A DNA stretch of 64,000 nucleotides, taken from NCBI RefSeq assembly GCF_000245015.1, contig NZ_JH600070.1, positions 4,038,780 to 4,102,779 on the forward strand, given 5' to 3'. The DNA is from Beggiatoa alba B18LD (lineage in GTDB: Bacteria; Pseudomonadota; Gammaproteobacteria; Beggiatoales; Beggiatoaceae). The notes beneath the pieces are model-generated. The model was not told the origin of the DNA, made no database searches, and worked only from the letters and a program-made list of their open reading frames with translations. This document shows, in pieces, positions 27,232 to 34,274 of this stretch (position 1 is the stretch's first letter; every line of letters starts with the position of its first letter). The position numbers were made by a program, and so were the translations under genes.

Positions 27232-28686
27232 ATGTTATCGCTAAAAGATGCGCGTTTGTTTCGTCAACAAGCTTATATTAATGGTCAATGGTTAGATGCC
27301 GATAGTGGTAAAACAATAACAGTTACTAATCCCGCAACAGGTGCAGTATTAGGCACTGTGCCTGAAATGGGTGAAGCAGAAACACAACACGCAATTGTTG
27401 CTGCCCAGCAAGCATGGACAGCATGGCGAGATAAAACTGCGAAAGAACGTGGGCAAATTATGCGGGCTTGGTATCAGCTTATTATGGCGAATCAGGATGA
27501 CCTCGCCGTTTTAATGACGGCTGAACAGGGTAAACCCTTGAGCGAATCTAAAGGTGAAATCAGTTATGGCGCGTCTTTTATCGAATGGTTTGCCGAAGAA
27601 GCTAAACGTGTTTATGGCGATGTGATACCCGCTAGTAAACAAGGGCAACGGATTATTGTGTTAAAACAGCCGATTGGCATTGTCGCAGCAATTACACCGT
27701 GGAATTTTCCCAATGCCATGATTACCCGTAAATGTGCGCCCGCTTTAGCCGTTGGTTGCCCTGTGGTGATTAAGCCCGCCAGTCAAACGCCTTTTTCCGC
27801 CCTTGCGCTTGCTGAATTGGCTGACCGCGCGGGTTTTCCTGCGGGAATTATCAATGTCTTAACAGGGAATTCTCGAGCGATTGGCGGGGAAATGACGGCA
27901 AACCCCTTAGTACGTAAGTTATCATTTACAGGCTCAACCGAAACAGGCAAGTTATTGATGCAACAATGCGCGGGAACGGTGAAAAAAGTTTCTTTGGAAT
28001 TAGGCGGAAATGCGCCGTTTATCGTCTTTGATGATGCTGACCTTGATAAAGCGGTGAGTGGGGCAATTGCGTCTAAATATCGGAATGCAGGGCAAACTTG
28101 TGTTTGTGCGAATCGCTTGTTAATCCAATCAGGTATTTATGAGCAGTTTGCGGAAAAGTTAGCGGTTGCCGTGCAACAATTAACCGTCGGTGATGGTTTG
28201 AAAGGGGAAACTCAGCAAGGCCCTTTAATCGATATGCACGCCGTGGAAAAGGTCGAGGCACATATTGCGGATGCCGTGAGTAAAGGGGCGCGGGTGGTTT
28301 GTGGCGGTAAACGTCATGCGTTGGGCAATACGTTTTTTGAGCCGACCATTTTAGCGAATGTTACGCCTGCGATGCGGGTCGCCCGTGAGGAAACTTTTGG
28401 CCCTGTCGCGCCTTTATTCCGTTTTGAAACTGAAGCAGAAGCGATTCAGATGGCAAATGATACAGAGTTCGGGCTTGCTGCTTATTTTTATAGTCGAGAT
28501 TTAGGGCGAGTTTGGCGAGTGGCGGAAGCTTTGGAATATGGCATGGTGGGGATTAATGAAGGGATTATTTCTACCGAAGTCGCACCATTTGGCGGGGTGA
28601 AAGAGTCGGGCATTGGACGCGAAGGGTCGAAATATGGGGTTGATGATTTCTTAGAAATTAAGTATTTGTGTATGGGTGGAATTTGA
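27232..28686 (+). CDS. gabD: succinate-semialdehyde dehydrogenase (NADP+)
   Basis: Oxidises succinate semialdehyde to succinate. 484 residues, as in E. coli GabD (482). ALDH motifs: ITPWNFPNAMITRK, VIKPASQTPFSALAL, FTGSTETGKLL, LELGGNAPFIVF with the general-base glutamate, and NAGQTCVCANR with the nucleophilic cysteine. The C-terminal PFGGVKESGIGREGSKYG is typical of GabD. A ribosome-binding site AAGGAG precedes the ATG. An intrinsic terminator follows. The substrate might be a related semialdehyde. Confidence 0.92.
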   Translation: MLSLKDARLFRQQAYINGQWLDADSGKTITVTNPATGAVLGTVPEMGEAETQHAIVAAQQAWTAWRDKTAKERGQIMRAWYQLIMANQDDLAVLMTAEQGKPLSESKGEISYGASFIEWFAEEAKRVYGDVIPASKQGQRIIVLKQPIGIVAAITPWNFPNAMITRKCAPALAVGCPVVIKPASQTPFSALALAELADRAGFPAGIINVLTGNSRAIGGEMTANPLVRKLSFTGSTETGKLLMQQCAGTVKKVSLELGGNAPFIVFDDADLDKAVSGAIASKYRNAGQTCVCANRLLIQSGIYEQFAEKLAVAVQQLTVGDGLKGETQQGPLIDMHAVEKVEAHIADAVSKGARVVCGGKRHALGNTFFEPTILANVTPAMRVAREETFGPVAPLFRFETEAEAIQMANDTEFGLAAYFYSRDLGRVWRVAEALEYGMVGINEGIISTEVAPFGGVKESGIGREGSKYGVDDFLEIKYLCMGGI

Positions 28687-28721
28687 TTTAATCTGAACTT
28701 AATGAGAATAAACGATTTTAG

Positions 28722-28758
28722 GGCTGGCAGTCTTTGAAGAACTGCCAGTCTTTTTTTT
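28722..28758 (+). terminator. intrinsic terminator downstream of gabD
   Basis: Stem CTGGCAGT / ACTGCCAG with a 9-nt loop and eight T after a TC. It separates gabD from the convergent aldehyde oxidoreductase operon. Confidence 0.85.
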
Positions 28759-28765
28759 GAGCGAT

Positions 28766-29017
28766 TTACCCACCCGCGACAGGCGGAAACATTACAACAA
28801 TATCGCCTTGATTTAATCGTGCGCTTGCCCGTTTATCGGGAGCGACATAAACCCCATTAATCAGGACTAAGTGGGCAGATTGTTCAGGAATATGATGTGT
28901 TGTAATTAAATCTTGTAACGATGTCCCTTCGGCTATATCCAGCTCCGTTTGATTGCGTTTCGCCCCTGTGGGTAAATATTGCGCAAGACTGGCGTATAAT
29001 TTTAGGGTAATTAACAT
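28766..29017 (-). CDS. MoaD/ThiS-like sulfur carrier of the aldehyde oxidoreductase operon
   Basis: 83 residues with the ubiquitin-like MoaD fold: LKLYASLAQYLPTG, VLINGVYVAPD, and the C-terminal double glycine (PPVAGG) that is thiocarboxylated. It starts one base after the stop of the FAD oxidoreductase gene, so it belongs to the aldehyde oxidoreductase operon. The expected role is dedicated sulfur delivery for the tungsto- or molybdopterin dithiolene, as for MoaD-like proteins in other tungsten oxidoreductase operons. Confidence 0.88.
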   Translation of the reverse strand: MLITLKLYASLAQYLPTGAKRNQTELDIAEGTSLQDLITTHHIPEQSAHLVLINGVYVAPDKRASARLNQGDIVVMFPPVAGG

Positions 29018-29018
29018 G

Positions 29019-30332
29019 TTACACCTCTAATAATGCGGCTCTACGGGTGTCTTCGGGTCGCCAGCCTGATGATTCAGGAATTTGGGTTCTGGCTAAATAG
29101 GCTTCCATTAAGCGGAACGGGTCGGCTTTTAAGCGTTCTTTCCAACTGCCTAATGGCACACGTCCATGAATTAAGCCACGGAGTACGCCAATGTGTTGCG
29201 TTACGCCTAAGCTGGTTGCACCAACTAAGAAGTCTTCTTTAAATTCTAGCTTGATATAGCGGTAGCGTTCAGGGTCGTAGAGTTCTACATTGTCGCCACC
29301 ATCAACGCCCATCCATAAACCAAATGAGGCAGAGATTAAGCCTAAAGTGTCTAAGACGTTCATGTTAAAACTACCGCGATAAAAATGTCGATGTCCTGTC
29401 ATGTTCAGGGCGGCAATGCGTCCATGTTCGGCGGCAGTGGGTTGAATGGCATGAACTTCAAAGTTCCATGTTGAAAAATCGCGCCCTTCGGCAACATCGC
29501 CCGCTGCAAAAATGCTGGGGATGTTGGTTTGTAGGTAGTGGTCAACCAGAATACCGTTGCCTTTATGGGTTTGAATGCCACTGCCTTGTAAAAATTGGGT
29601 ATTTGGACGTACACCCGCCGCAGAGATAACTAAGTCCGCTTCTAATACGCGCCCATCGCTTAAAGAAACAGCAAGCGGGTGTGGGCGTTTGTCGTCGCGT
29701 TCAATGGAGACAACTCGAGTAGAGGTACAAACTTGTACGCCTTTGGATTGACACCACGTTTTAATTAAGTTGCCCGCTTTGGGGGGCATCATCCGAGGTA
29801 CCATGCGGTCGCCCATTTCAACGACGGTTAAGTCAACGCCACGCATAGCAAGGGCTTCTAAGACGATACAGCCGACAAATCCCGCACCCAGTAGGACGAC
29901 TTTAGCACCATGTTGGGCAATTTTGATGATGTTACGCGCATCATTGAGCGTCCAACAGTTGTGCACACCTTTAGAATTGATACCTGCAACGGGTGGAAGC
30001 ACGGGGCTTGAGCCTGTCGCAATCAGTAAGGTATCAAAATGATGGGTTGTGGCATTGTCTAAGACGACAAAATTGTCATGCGTGTTAATGCGTTTAACCC
30101 GTTGTTGCATGAGGTTGATACGACGTTCTGCAAAGTGTTGGGGATTTTTTCGTAGATAAGTCCCTTCTTCCCCCACTTTTTTAATCAATAAGTAAGGAAT
30201 CGCCATGCGTGAATAAGGTGGCTCTGTTTCTTCACCGATGATTGTAATTTTGCTGTCTGGGTCTTCTTTACGGAGGGTTTCGGCAGCAATAACGCCCGCA
30301 GGGCCTGCGCCGATAATGACATGATGCACCAC
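29019..30332 (-). CDS. FAD/NAD-dependent oxidoreductase subunit (AorC-like)
   Basis: 437 residues of the pyridine nucleotide-disulfide oxidoreductase fold. FAD motif VIIGAGPAGVIAAETL at the N-terminus, NAD motif VVLLGAGFVGCIVLEAL near residue 147, and the second FAD motif IFAAGDVAEG near residue 282. No CxxxxC redox disulfide is seen. It starts with GTG at 30332 (AAGGA 8 nt upstream). In Aromatoleum-type aldehyde oxidoreductases such a subunit couples the tungsten enzyme to NAD(H); the gene order here supports the same role. Confidence 0.85.
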   Translation of the reverse strand: MVHHVIIGAGPAGVIAAETLRKEDPDSKITIIGEETEPPYSRMAIPYLLIKKVGEEGTYLRKNPQHFAERRINLMQQRVKRINTHDNFVVLDNATTHHFDTLLIATGSSPVLPPVAGINSKGVHNCWTLNDARNIIKIAQHGAKVVLLGAGFVGCIVLEALAMRGVDLTVVEMGDRMVPRMMPPKAGNLIKTWCQSKGVQVCTSTRVVSIERDDKRPHPLAVSLSDGRVLEADLVISAAGVRPNTQFLQGSGIQTHKGNGILVDHYLQTNIPSIFAAGDVAEGRDFSTWNFEVHAIQPTAAEHGRIAALNMTGHRHFYRGSFNMNVLDTLGLISASFGLWMGVDGGDNVELYDPERYRYIKLEFKEDFLVGATSLGVTQHIGVLRGLIHGRVPLGSWKERLKADPFRLMEAYLARTQIPESSGWRPEDTRRAALLEV

Positions 30333-30412
30333 GATAATATCCTTGTTAGAAGATGAGCCTGTTTAAGTGTGTCGCTGATGATTGCGCAATCTTAGTGCGT
30401 TGGCTCATTTCG

Positions 30413-30571
30413 TTAAAACAGTACGATGTAAATCGTAAACGCGAAGCCAACAACCGCGTACCATCCCATTAATTTGGGAAGTTCTTTCCCAAGGTAAAAA
30501 AGGTCGAATCCTTTTGTTGCCCACCAGCCGAAGGGGAGTAACAGTAATATTATAAAAATTAAAGTTATCAT
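30413..30571 (-). CDS. 52-residue membrane protein in the aldehyde oxidoreductase operon
   Basis: Short gene with a good GGGAG ribosome-binding site 8 nt before ATG 30571. The protein has two hydrophobic segments: MITLIFIILLLLPFGWW and, near the C-terminus, WYAVVGFAFTIYIVLF, separated by a short charged loop (KGFDLFYLGKELPK). It lies 80 bp upstream of the FAD oxidoreductase gene and downstream of the tungsten subunit gene, all on the minus strand. It resembles no family I recognise; a membrane anchor for the complex is one possibility. Confidence 0.7.
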   Translation of the reverse strand: MITLIFIILLLLPFGWWATKGFDLFYLGKELPKLMGWYAVVGFAFTIYIVLF

Positions 30572-30674
30572 GAGTTTAACTCCCGATTTGTTATGAGTGG
30601 GTGAGTGTAATGATGGGTGGTGTTACAGGCTAAAACGTTACTATTATTCTATTTTTGTCGGTATTTTACCCAAC

Positions 30675-30866
30675 TGCATATCGTCAAAGCCATTAAGTTA
30701 AGTGAGCATGATTATTGTAGGGTGGAATAGCGTAGCGTATTCCACCGTGAAGTTCTGTAAAAACTGAGCAAAAACAGATTATAAATCACATGGCGGAATA
30801 CGGCTTACGCCTATTCCACCCTACAAACCACAAACACGCTTATCTTAATGGCTTTGCTGCATATCG
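30675..30866. mobile_element. 174-bp palindromic MITE with 9-bp target duplication
   Basis: The nonamer TGCATATCG occurs at 30675-30683 and 30858-30866. Between them, 30684-30857, the ends are inverted repeats: TCAAAGCCATTAAGTTAAG and, on the other strand, GCAAAGCCATTAAGATAAG. Inside is a second inverted repeat, GGTGGAATAGCGTAGCG against GGTGGAATAGGCGTAAGCC, shared with 12675-12775. There is no coding capacity. It sits between the tungsten subunit gene and the 52-residue gene of the same operon. Confidence 0.8.
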
Positions 30867-30907
30867 TTGGAAAAAGCGACGACAGGCAGTCGAGCGAGTA
30901 TCAGCGA

Positions 30908-32758
30908 TTACAGTCCTAAACGTTGTTTAGTTTCTGTTGTGGGTATGCCATCAGCAGACCAGCCACGCAGTTGATAATATTCTGGTAGCATTTTAGCGAG
31001 ATCATTCACACGACCTTTAGCTGGACCTGTTTTTGCAGGTTCGGTCAATAAGCGTTTGGGCAAGGTGTCATCTTTTGCAGTAATGCCCGCTTTTAGATTG
31101 AACTCGCGTTCTAAGTTCCAAATCCGCTCGCCCATTAACAGCAGTTTTTCCATGCTCCAGTCACCTTCGCAGGCAGCATCGATTTGAGGTTGGATGTCGT
31201 TCAGTGACCATGCAAAGGTAGTAAAGACGCATAAACCTGAAGAGTCGACAACGGCAGTCGCATCTTGAAAGGCTTTCACTAATTCAGGTTTGCCCGCTGT
31301 CTCTAAGGGGTCTGTTTTGACGGGAATGCCTAAGACTTCGGAGGCAACGGTATAGCTCCGTAAATGGCAAGCACCACGGTTGCTGGTCGCGTAGGTTAAG
31401 CCCATGCCTTGAATACCGCGTGCGTCATAAGCAGGGAATTCTTGCCCTTTCACGGTCATGGATAAATCAGGATGTCCGTATTTTTCGCATAAGCGTTTAG
31501 AGCCTAAACCGATTTCTTTACCAAAACCTTCACCGCGTGCGGTGAGTTCGGCTAAGGTGGTGAGGGCTTGCGCAGAACCGAATTTAATTTCTAAACCGCC
31601 TGTGTGTTCTTTGGTCAACGCGCCAATGTCGTACAGTTCCATCGCTGCGGCGACAGTTGCCCCAAAGGAAATGGGGTCTATACCATCTTCATTGCATAAA
31701 AAGTTGGCATAAGTCAGTGCGTCTAAATCGTCCACACCCGTATCAGAGCCTAATGCCCAAGCGGCTTCGTATTCTAAACCGCCTGACGCGCCCCAATATT
31801 CAGGCTTGGTTTGAATGGTGTAGTGTTCTTTATCAATGGTGGAAATCCGACCGCAGGCAATGGTGCAACCAAAACAGGCGGCATTAGTCACGAGGTTAGG
31901 CTTGCTATCGCTTTTACGCGGTTCATACATGGCTTCGGCAGAAATTTTGCCCGCGCCTTCAAATTGAATTTCGCGCCAGTTGCGCGTTGGCATTGCGCCC
32001 ATTTCGTTGATGACGTTCATCAAGACTTGTGTGCCGTATTTGGGTAAGCCTGCCCCTGTCACGGCGTTGTCGCGTAAAACTTTTTTAGCGGCATTGGTGG
32101 CGGCAATAAAGCCTTTGGGGTCTTTTAAATTACCCACGCCTTTTGTGCCACGAATGGCAACGGCTTTTAAATTTTTGGAAGCCATGACTGTACCCACGCC
32201 AGAGCGTCCCGCTGCACGGTGTTTGTCGTTGACGATACCCGCAAATAAACAGCCATTTTCTGCGGAACGTCCAACGGTTGCGACACGAATCATGGGGTCT
32301 TGGTGTTTGTGGTGAATCCAGTCATCAGTTGCCCAAACGGATTTGCCCCAGATTTCGCTGGCATCTAATAATTGGGCTTTGTCATTTTCCAGATATAAAT
32401 AAACAGGTTTAGGGGCTTTACCTTCAAAAATCACCATGTCCCACCCTGCGTTTTTCATTTCCGCACCAATGAATCCGCCAGAGTTAGAACAGGCAACTGT
32501 ACCCGTTAAAGGACTTTTTGTGACGACGGAATAACGTCCGCCCGTAGCTGCCATCGTGCCCGTTAAAGGGCCTGTGGTCATAATTAACTTATTACCTGCG
32601 GATAAGGCATCAACTGTTGGGTCAATTTCTTCGACTAAATACTTGGTTGCTAAACCACGTTGTCCTAAATATTCTTGTGCCCAAACCATGTTTAATGGTT
32701 CAACGCTACAAGTTGAATGGGTTAAATTCACCCGCAAAACTTTTTTTGTCCACGCCAT
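30908..32758 (-). CDS. aldehyde:ferredoxin oxidoreductase, tungstopterin subunit (AorB-like)
   Basis: 616 residues, normal AOR family length. It carries a bis-pterin tungsten (or molybdenum) centre and one [4Fe-4S] cluster and interconverts aldehydes and carboxylic acids. Visible: LRVNLTHSTCSVEP and YLGQRGLATKYL at the N-terminus, GPLTGTMAATGGRYSVV, GRSGVGTVMASKNLKAVAI in the pterin-binding domain 1, the cluster motif CFGCTIAC near residue 297, and the fourth cysteine region SSGLCVF near 507. The upstream polyferredoxin gene is 27 bp away. The metal is inferred from family, not seen. Confidence 0.95.
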   Translation of the reverse strand: MAWTKKVLRVNLTHSTCSVEPLNMVWAQEYLGQRGLATKYLVEEIDPTVDALSAGNKLIMTTGPLTGTMAATGGRYSVVTKSPLTGTVACSNSGGFIGAEMKNAGWDMVIFEGKAPKPVYLYLENDKAQLLDASEIWGKSVWATDDWIHHKHQDPMIRVATVGRSAENGCLFAGIVNDKHRAAGRSGVGTVMASKNLKAVAIRGTKGVGNLKDPKGFIAATNAAKKVLRDNAVTGAGLPKYGTQVLMNVINEMGAMPTRNWREIQFEGAGKISAEAMYEPRKSDSKPNLVTNAACFGCTIACGRISTIDKEHYTIQTKPEYWGASGGLEYEAAWALGSDTGVDDLDALTYANFLCNEDGIDPISFGATVAAAMELYDIGALTKEHTGGLEIKFGSAQALTTLAELTARGEGFGKEIGLGSKRLCEKYGHPDLSMTVKGQEFPAYDARGIQGMGLTYATSNRGACHLRSYTVASEVLGIPVKTDPLETAGKPELVKAFQDATAVVDSSGLCVFTTFAWSLNDIQPQIDAACEGDWSMEKLLLMGERIWNLEREFNLKAGITAKDDTLPKRLLTEPAKTGPAKGRVNDLAKMLPEYYQLRGWSADGIPTTETKQRLGL

Positions 32759-32785
32759 AATAAATAACCTCCACTGGTGAATTGA

Positions 32786-33253
32786 TTAAGCAACTTGTAC
32801 GGATTTTGCTGCCCATGCACGCATTTTTTCTAACCCTGTCCAATTTGAATCGACGTAAGTAATGGCTTGGGTTGGACAGGCATTCGCGCAAGCAGGGTCG
32901 CCACCGCATAAATCGCATTTAATGACTTTACCAGTCTCTTGGTTATAGTTGACTGTGCCAAATGGACAGGCAATGGTGCAGACTTTACAGCCCACACAGA
33001 GAGAATTAGCAACTTCTTTTGCCCCTGTTAATTTATTTAGACCAATGGCTTCAACAGGACAGGCATGTAAACACCATGCTTCAGCGCATTGTGTACAGGT
33101 ATAAGGAACAAATTTGCCTTCGTGTTCAAAGTTAAAAACTTTAATCCGTGATTTGGAGGGATTAAAAACGCCTTCGTGTTCATATGAACAAGCCATTTCG
33201 CATTGTAAACAGCCCGTGCATTTTTGCGCGTCGATATAAAGGGACTTTTGCAT
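32786..33253 (-). CDS. polyferredoxin subunit of aldehyde oxidoreductase (AorA-like)
   Basis: 155 residues with four cysteine clusters in DmsB/HycB-like order: CTGCLQCEMAC, CTQCAEAWCLHACP, CVGCKVCTIACP and CDLCGGDPACANACP, enough for four [4Fe-4S] centres. It would form an electron relay between the tungsten subunit and the FAD subunit. In Aromatoleum the AorA-type subunit polymerises into wire-like filaments with AorB; whether this one does is unknown. First gene of the operon, start ATG 33253. Confidence 0.9.
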   Translation of the reverse strand: MQKSLYIDAQKCTGCLQCEMACSYEHEGVFNPSKSRIKVFNFEHEGKFVPYTCTQCAEAWCLHACPVEAIGLNKLTGAKEVANSLCVGCKVCTIACPFGTVNYNQETGKVIKCDLCGGDPACANACPTQAITYVDSNWTGLEKMRAWAAKSVQVA

Positions 33254-33616
33254 AAAAGTGCCTCCTTGTTAGGGGTGAAAGATGTCCACTGTCTTTTTTG
33301 TAGTTGTCTATCGCTAAATCGAGTTAGCAATAGTATCGGGAATTATATTGTTTTTTCCCTAGAATTAGTTAAGTTAGTATTTATCTAACTGAAGCCGAGT
33401 ACAGCAAGAATTAGACCGATTAACTTAGGATAGCAAGAAACAGGTAAATAGTTATTTAATAATAAAAAAATAGTTGATGTTGTGCAGGTGCAATAAAAAT
33501 TTCCGATAAAAAAACTGTTTCATATTTGCGACAATCTTTGCGACAGAATGCGTCAAGTTAGTAAATAACTTGAGTATGACGAAACAGATTGAGAGAGAGA
33601 AAAGCATTAGGTGCGT
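33254..33616. promoter_or_regulatory. upstream region of the aldehyde oxidoreductase operon
   Basis: 363 bp with no gene. Two short palindromes share an AGTTAG core: AGTTAG-N7-CTAACT at 33372-33390, about 120 bp before the polyferredoxin start, and CAAGTTA-GTAAA-TAACTTG at 33554-33572. They may be operators or small terminators; function not established. No clear -10/-35 pair was found. Confidence 0.35.
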
Positions 33617-34207
33617 TTAAGTTATTTTTGTCAAAATTGCCGCAAGTAGAATTAAAAAGACGATATAAGCAAGTAATGACCAGAATATTAAGGTTTTTGT
33701 TTCGATTAATTCTTTATTTTCTGAAATATTGCGTTGTTTGACTTGTGCAACCAGCAATGCAAAATTTTTAAAATATTGTGATGAGAAAGAAAGTGTTGAT
33801 GTTTTTTGTGTGCGGGGATTTTTAAAAGAAAGGATTAGAATTTGATAGGGTTTTGTTTGATATTGTCGCATACCTGTGACACTCATCACATAAAATGCAG
33901 TTAAATTTGAGAGTAGATAAGTTTGTTTCCAAACATAAAAATGGTAAACGGTGAGTGTCTCTTGTTCCCAAACCCATGTTTTAAAATCGCTGAGGGGAAA
34001 TAGTCCTAACATTGCAATACATATCAGTAATACGCTATTAATCAAGTTGGTAGCAAAGGTTAATGCATCAGTTTGTGTGTGAAGTAAGGCGTGAATGCTG
34101 GATGTAAGCCATATTAAACTGGTGATGAAGAGCGGAAGGGTGAAAAATAGGAGTAAACACAGGAGTTTTAAAAATTTTTTGCGATGAAGTTTAAGGATAG
34201 ATTTCAT
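33617..34207 (-). CDS. membrane protein, function unknown
   Basis: 196 residues from ATG 34207 (a TTG start at 34237 would add ten). Hydrophobic segments: LLCLLLFFTLPLFITSLIWL (about 14-34), FATNLINSVLLICIAMLGLFPL (about 50-72) and IFWSLLAYIVFLILLAAIL at the C-terminus. The central part, KTWVWEQETLTVYHFYVWKQTY, is beta-rich and could be a PH-like domain of the kind seen in small bacterial membrane proteins (weak). A perfect 10-bp hairpin directly precedes the ATG. No ribosome-binding site is apparent. Confidence 0.6.
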   Translation of the reverse strand: MKSILKLHRKKFLKLLCLLLFFTLPLFITSLIWLTSSIHALLHTQTDALTFATNLINSVLLICIAMLGLFPLSDFKTWVWEQETLTVYHFYVWKQTYLLSNLTAFYVMSVTGMRQYQTKPYQILILSFKNPRTQKTSTLSFSSQYFKNFALLVAQVKQRNISENKELIETKTLIFWSLLAYIVFLILLAAILTKIT

Positions 34208-34210
34208 GAT

Positions 34211-34254
34211 AGCGGATAATCGTGGTTTAGAACCCAATTATCCGCTATTTTTTT
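34211..34254. terminator. strong hairpin between RCC1 gene and membrane-protein gene
   Basis: Perfect stem AGCGGATAAT / ATTATCCGCT (34211-34220, 34237-34246) with an inner GGTT/AACC stem. A run of seven T follows on the plus strand only (34248-34254). On the minus strand it lies between the RCC1 gene stop and the next ATG, ending 3 nt before it. It may act as a terminator for the minus strand despite the poor tail, or mask the start of the downstream gene. Confidence 0.5.
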
Positions 34255-34274
34255 GCAGGGTTAAGACTAGAAAA

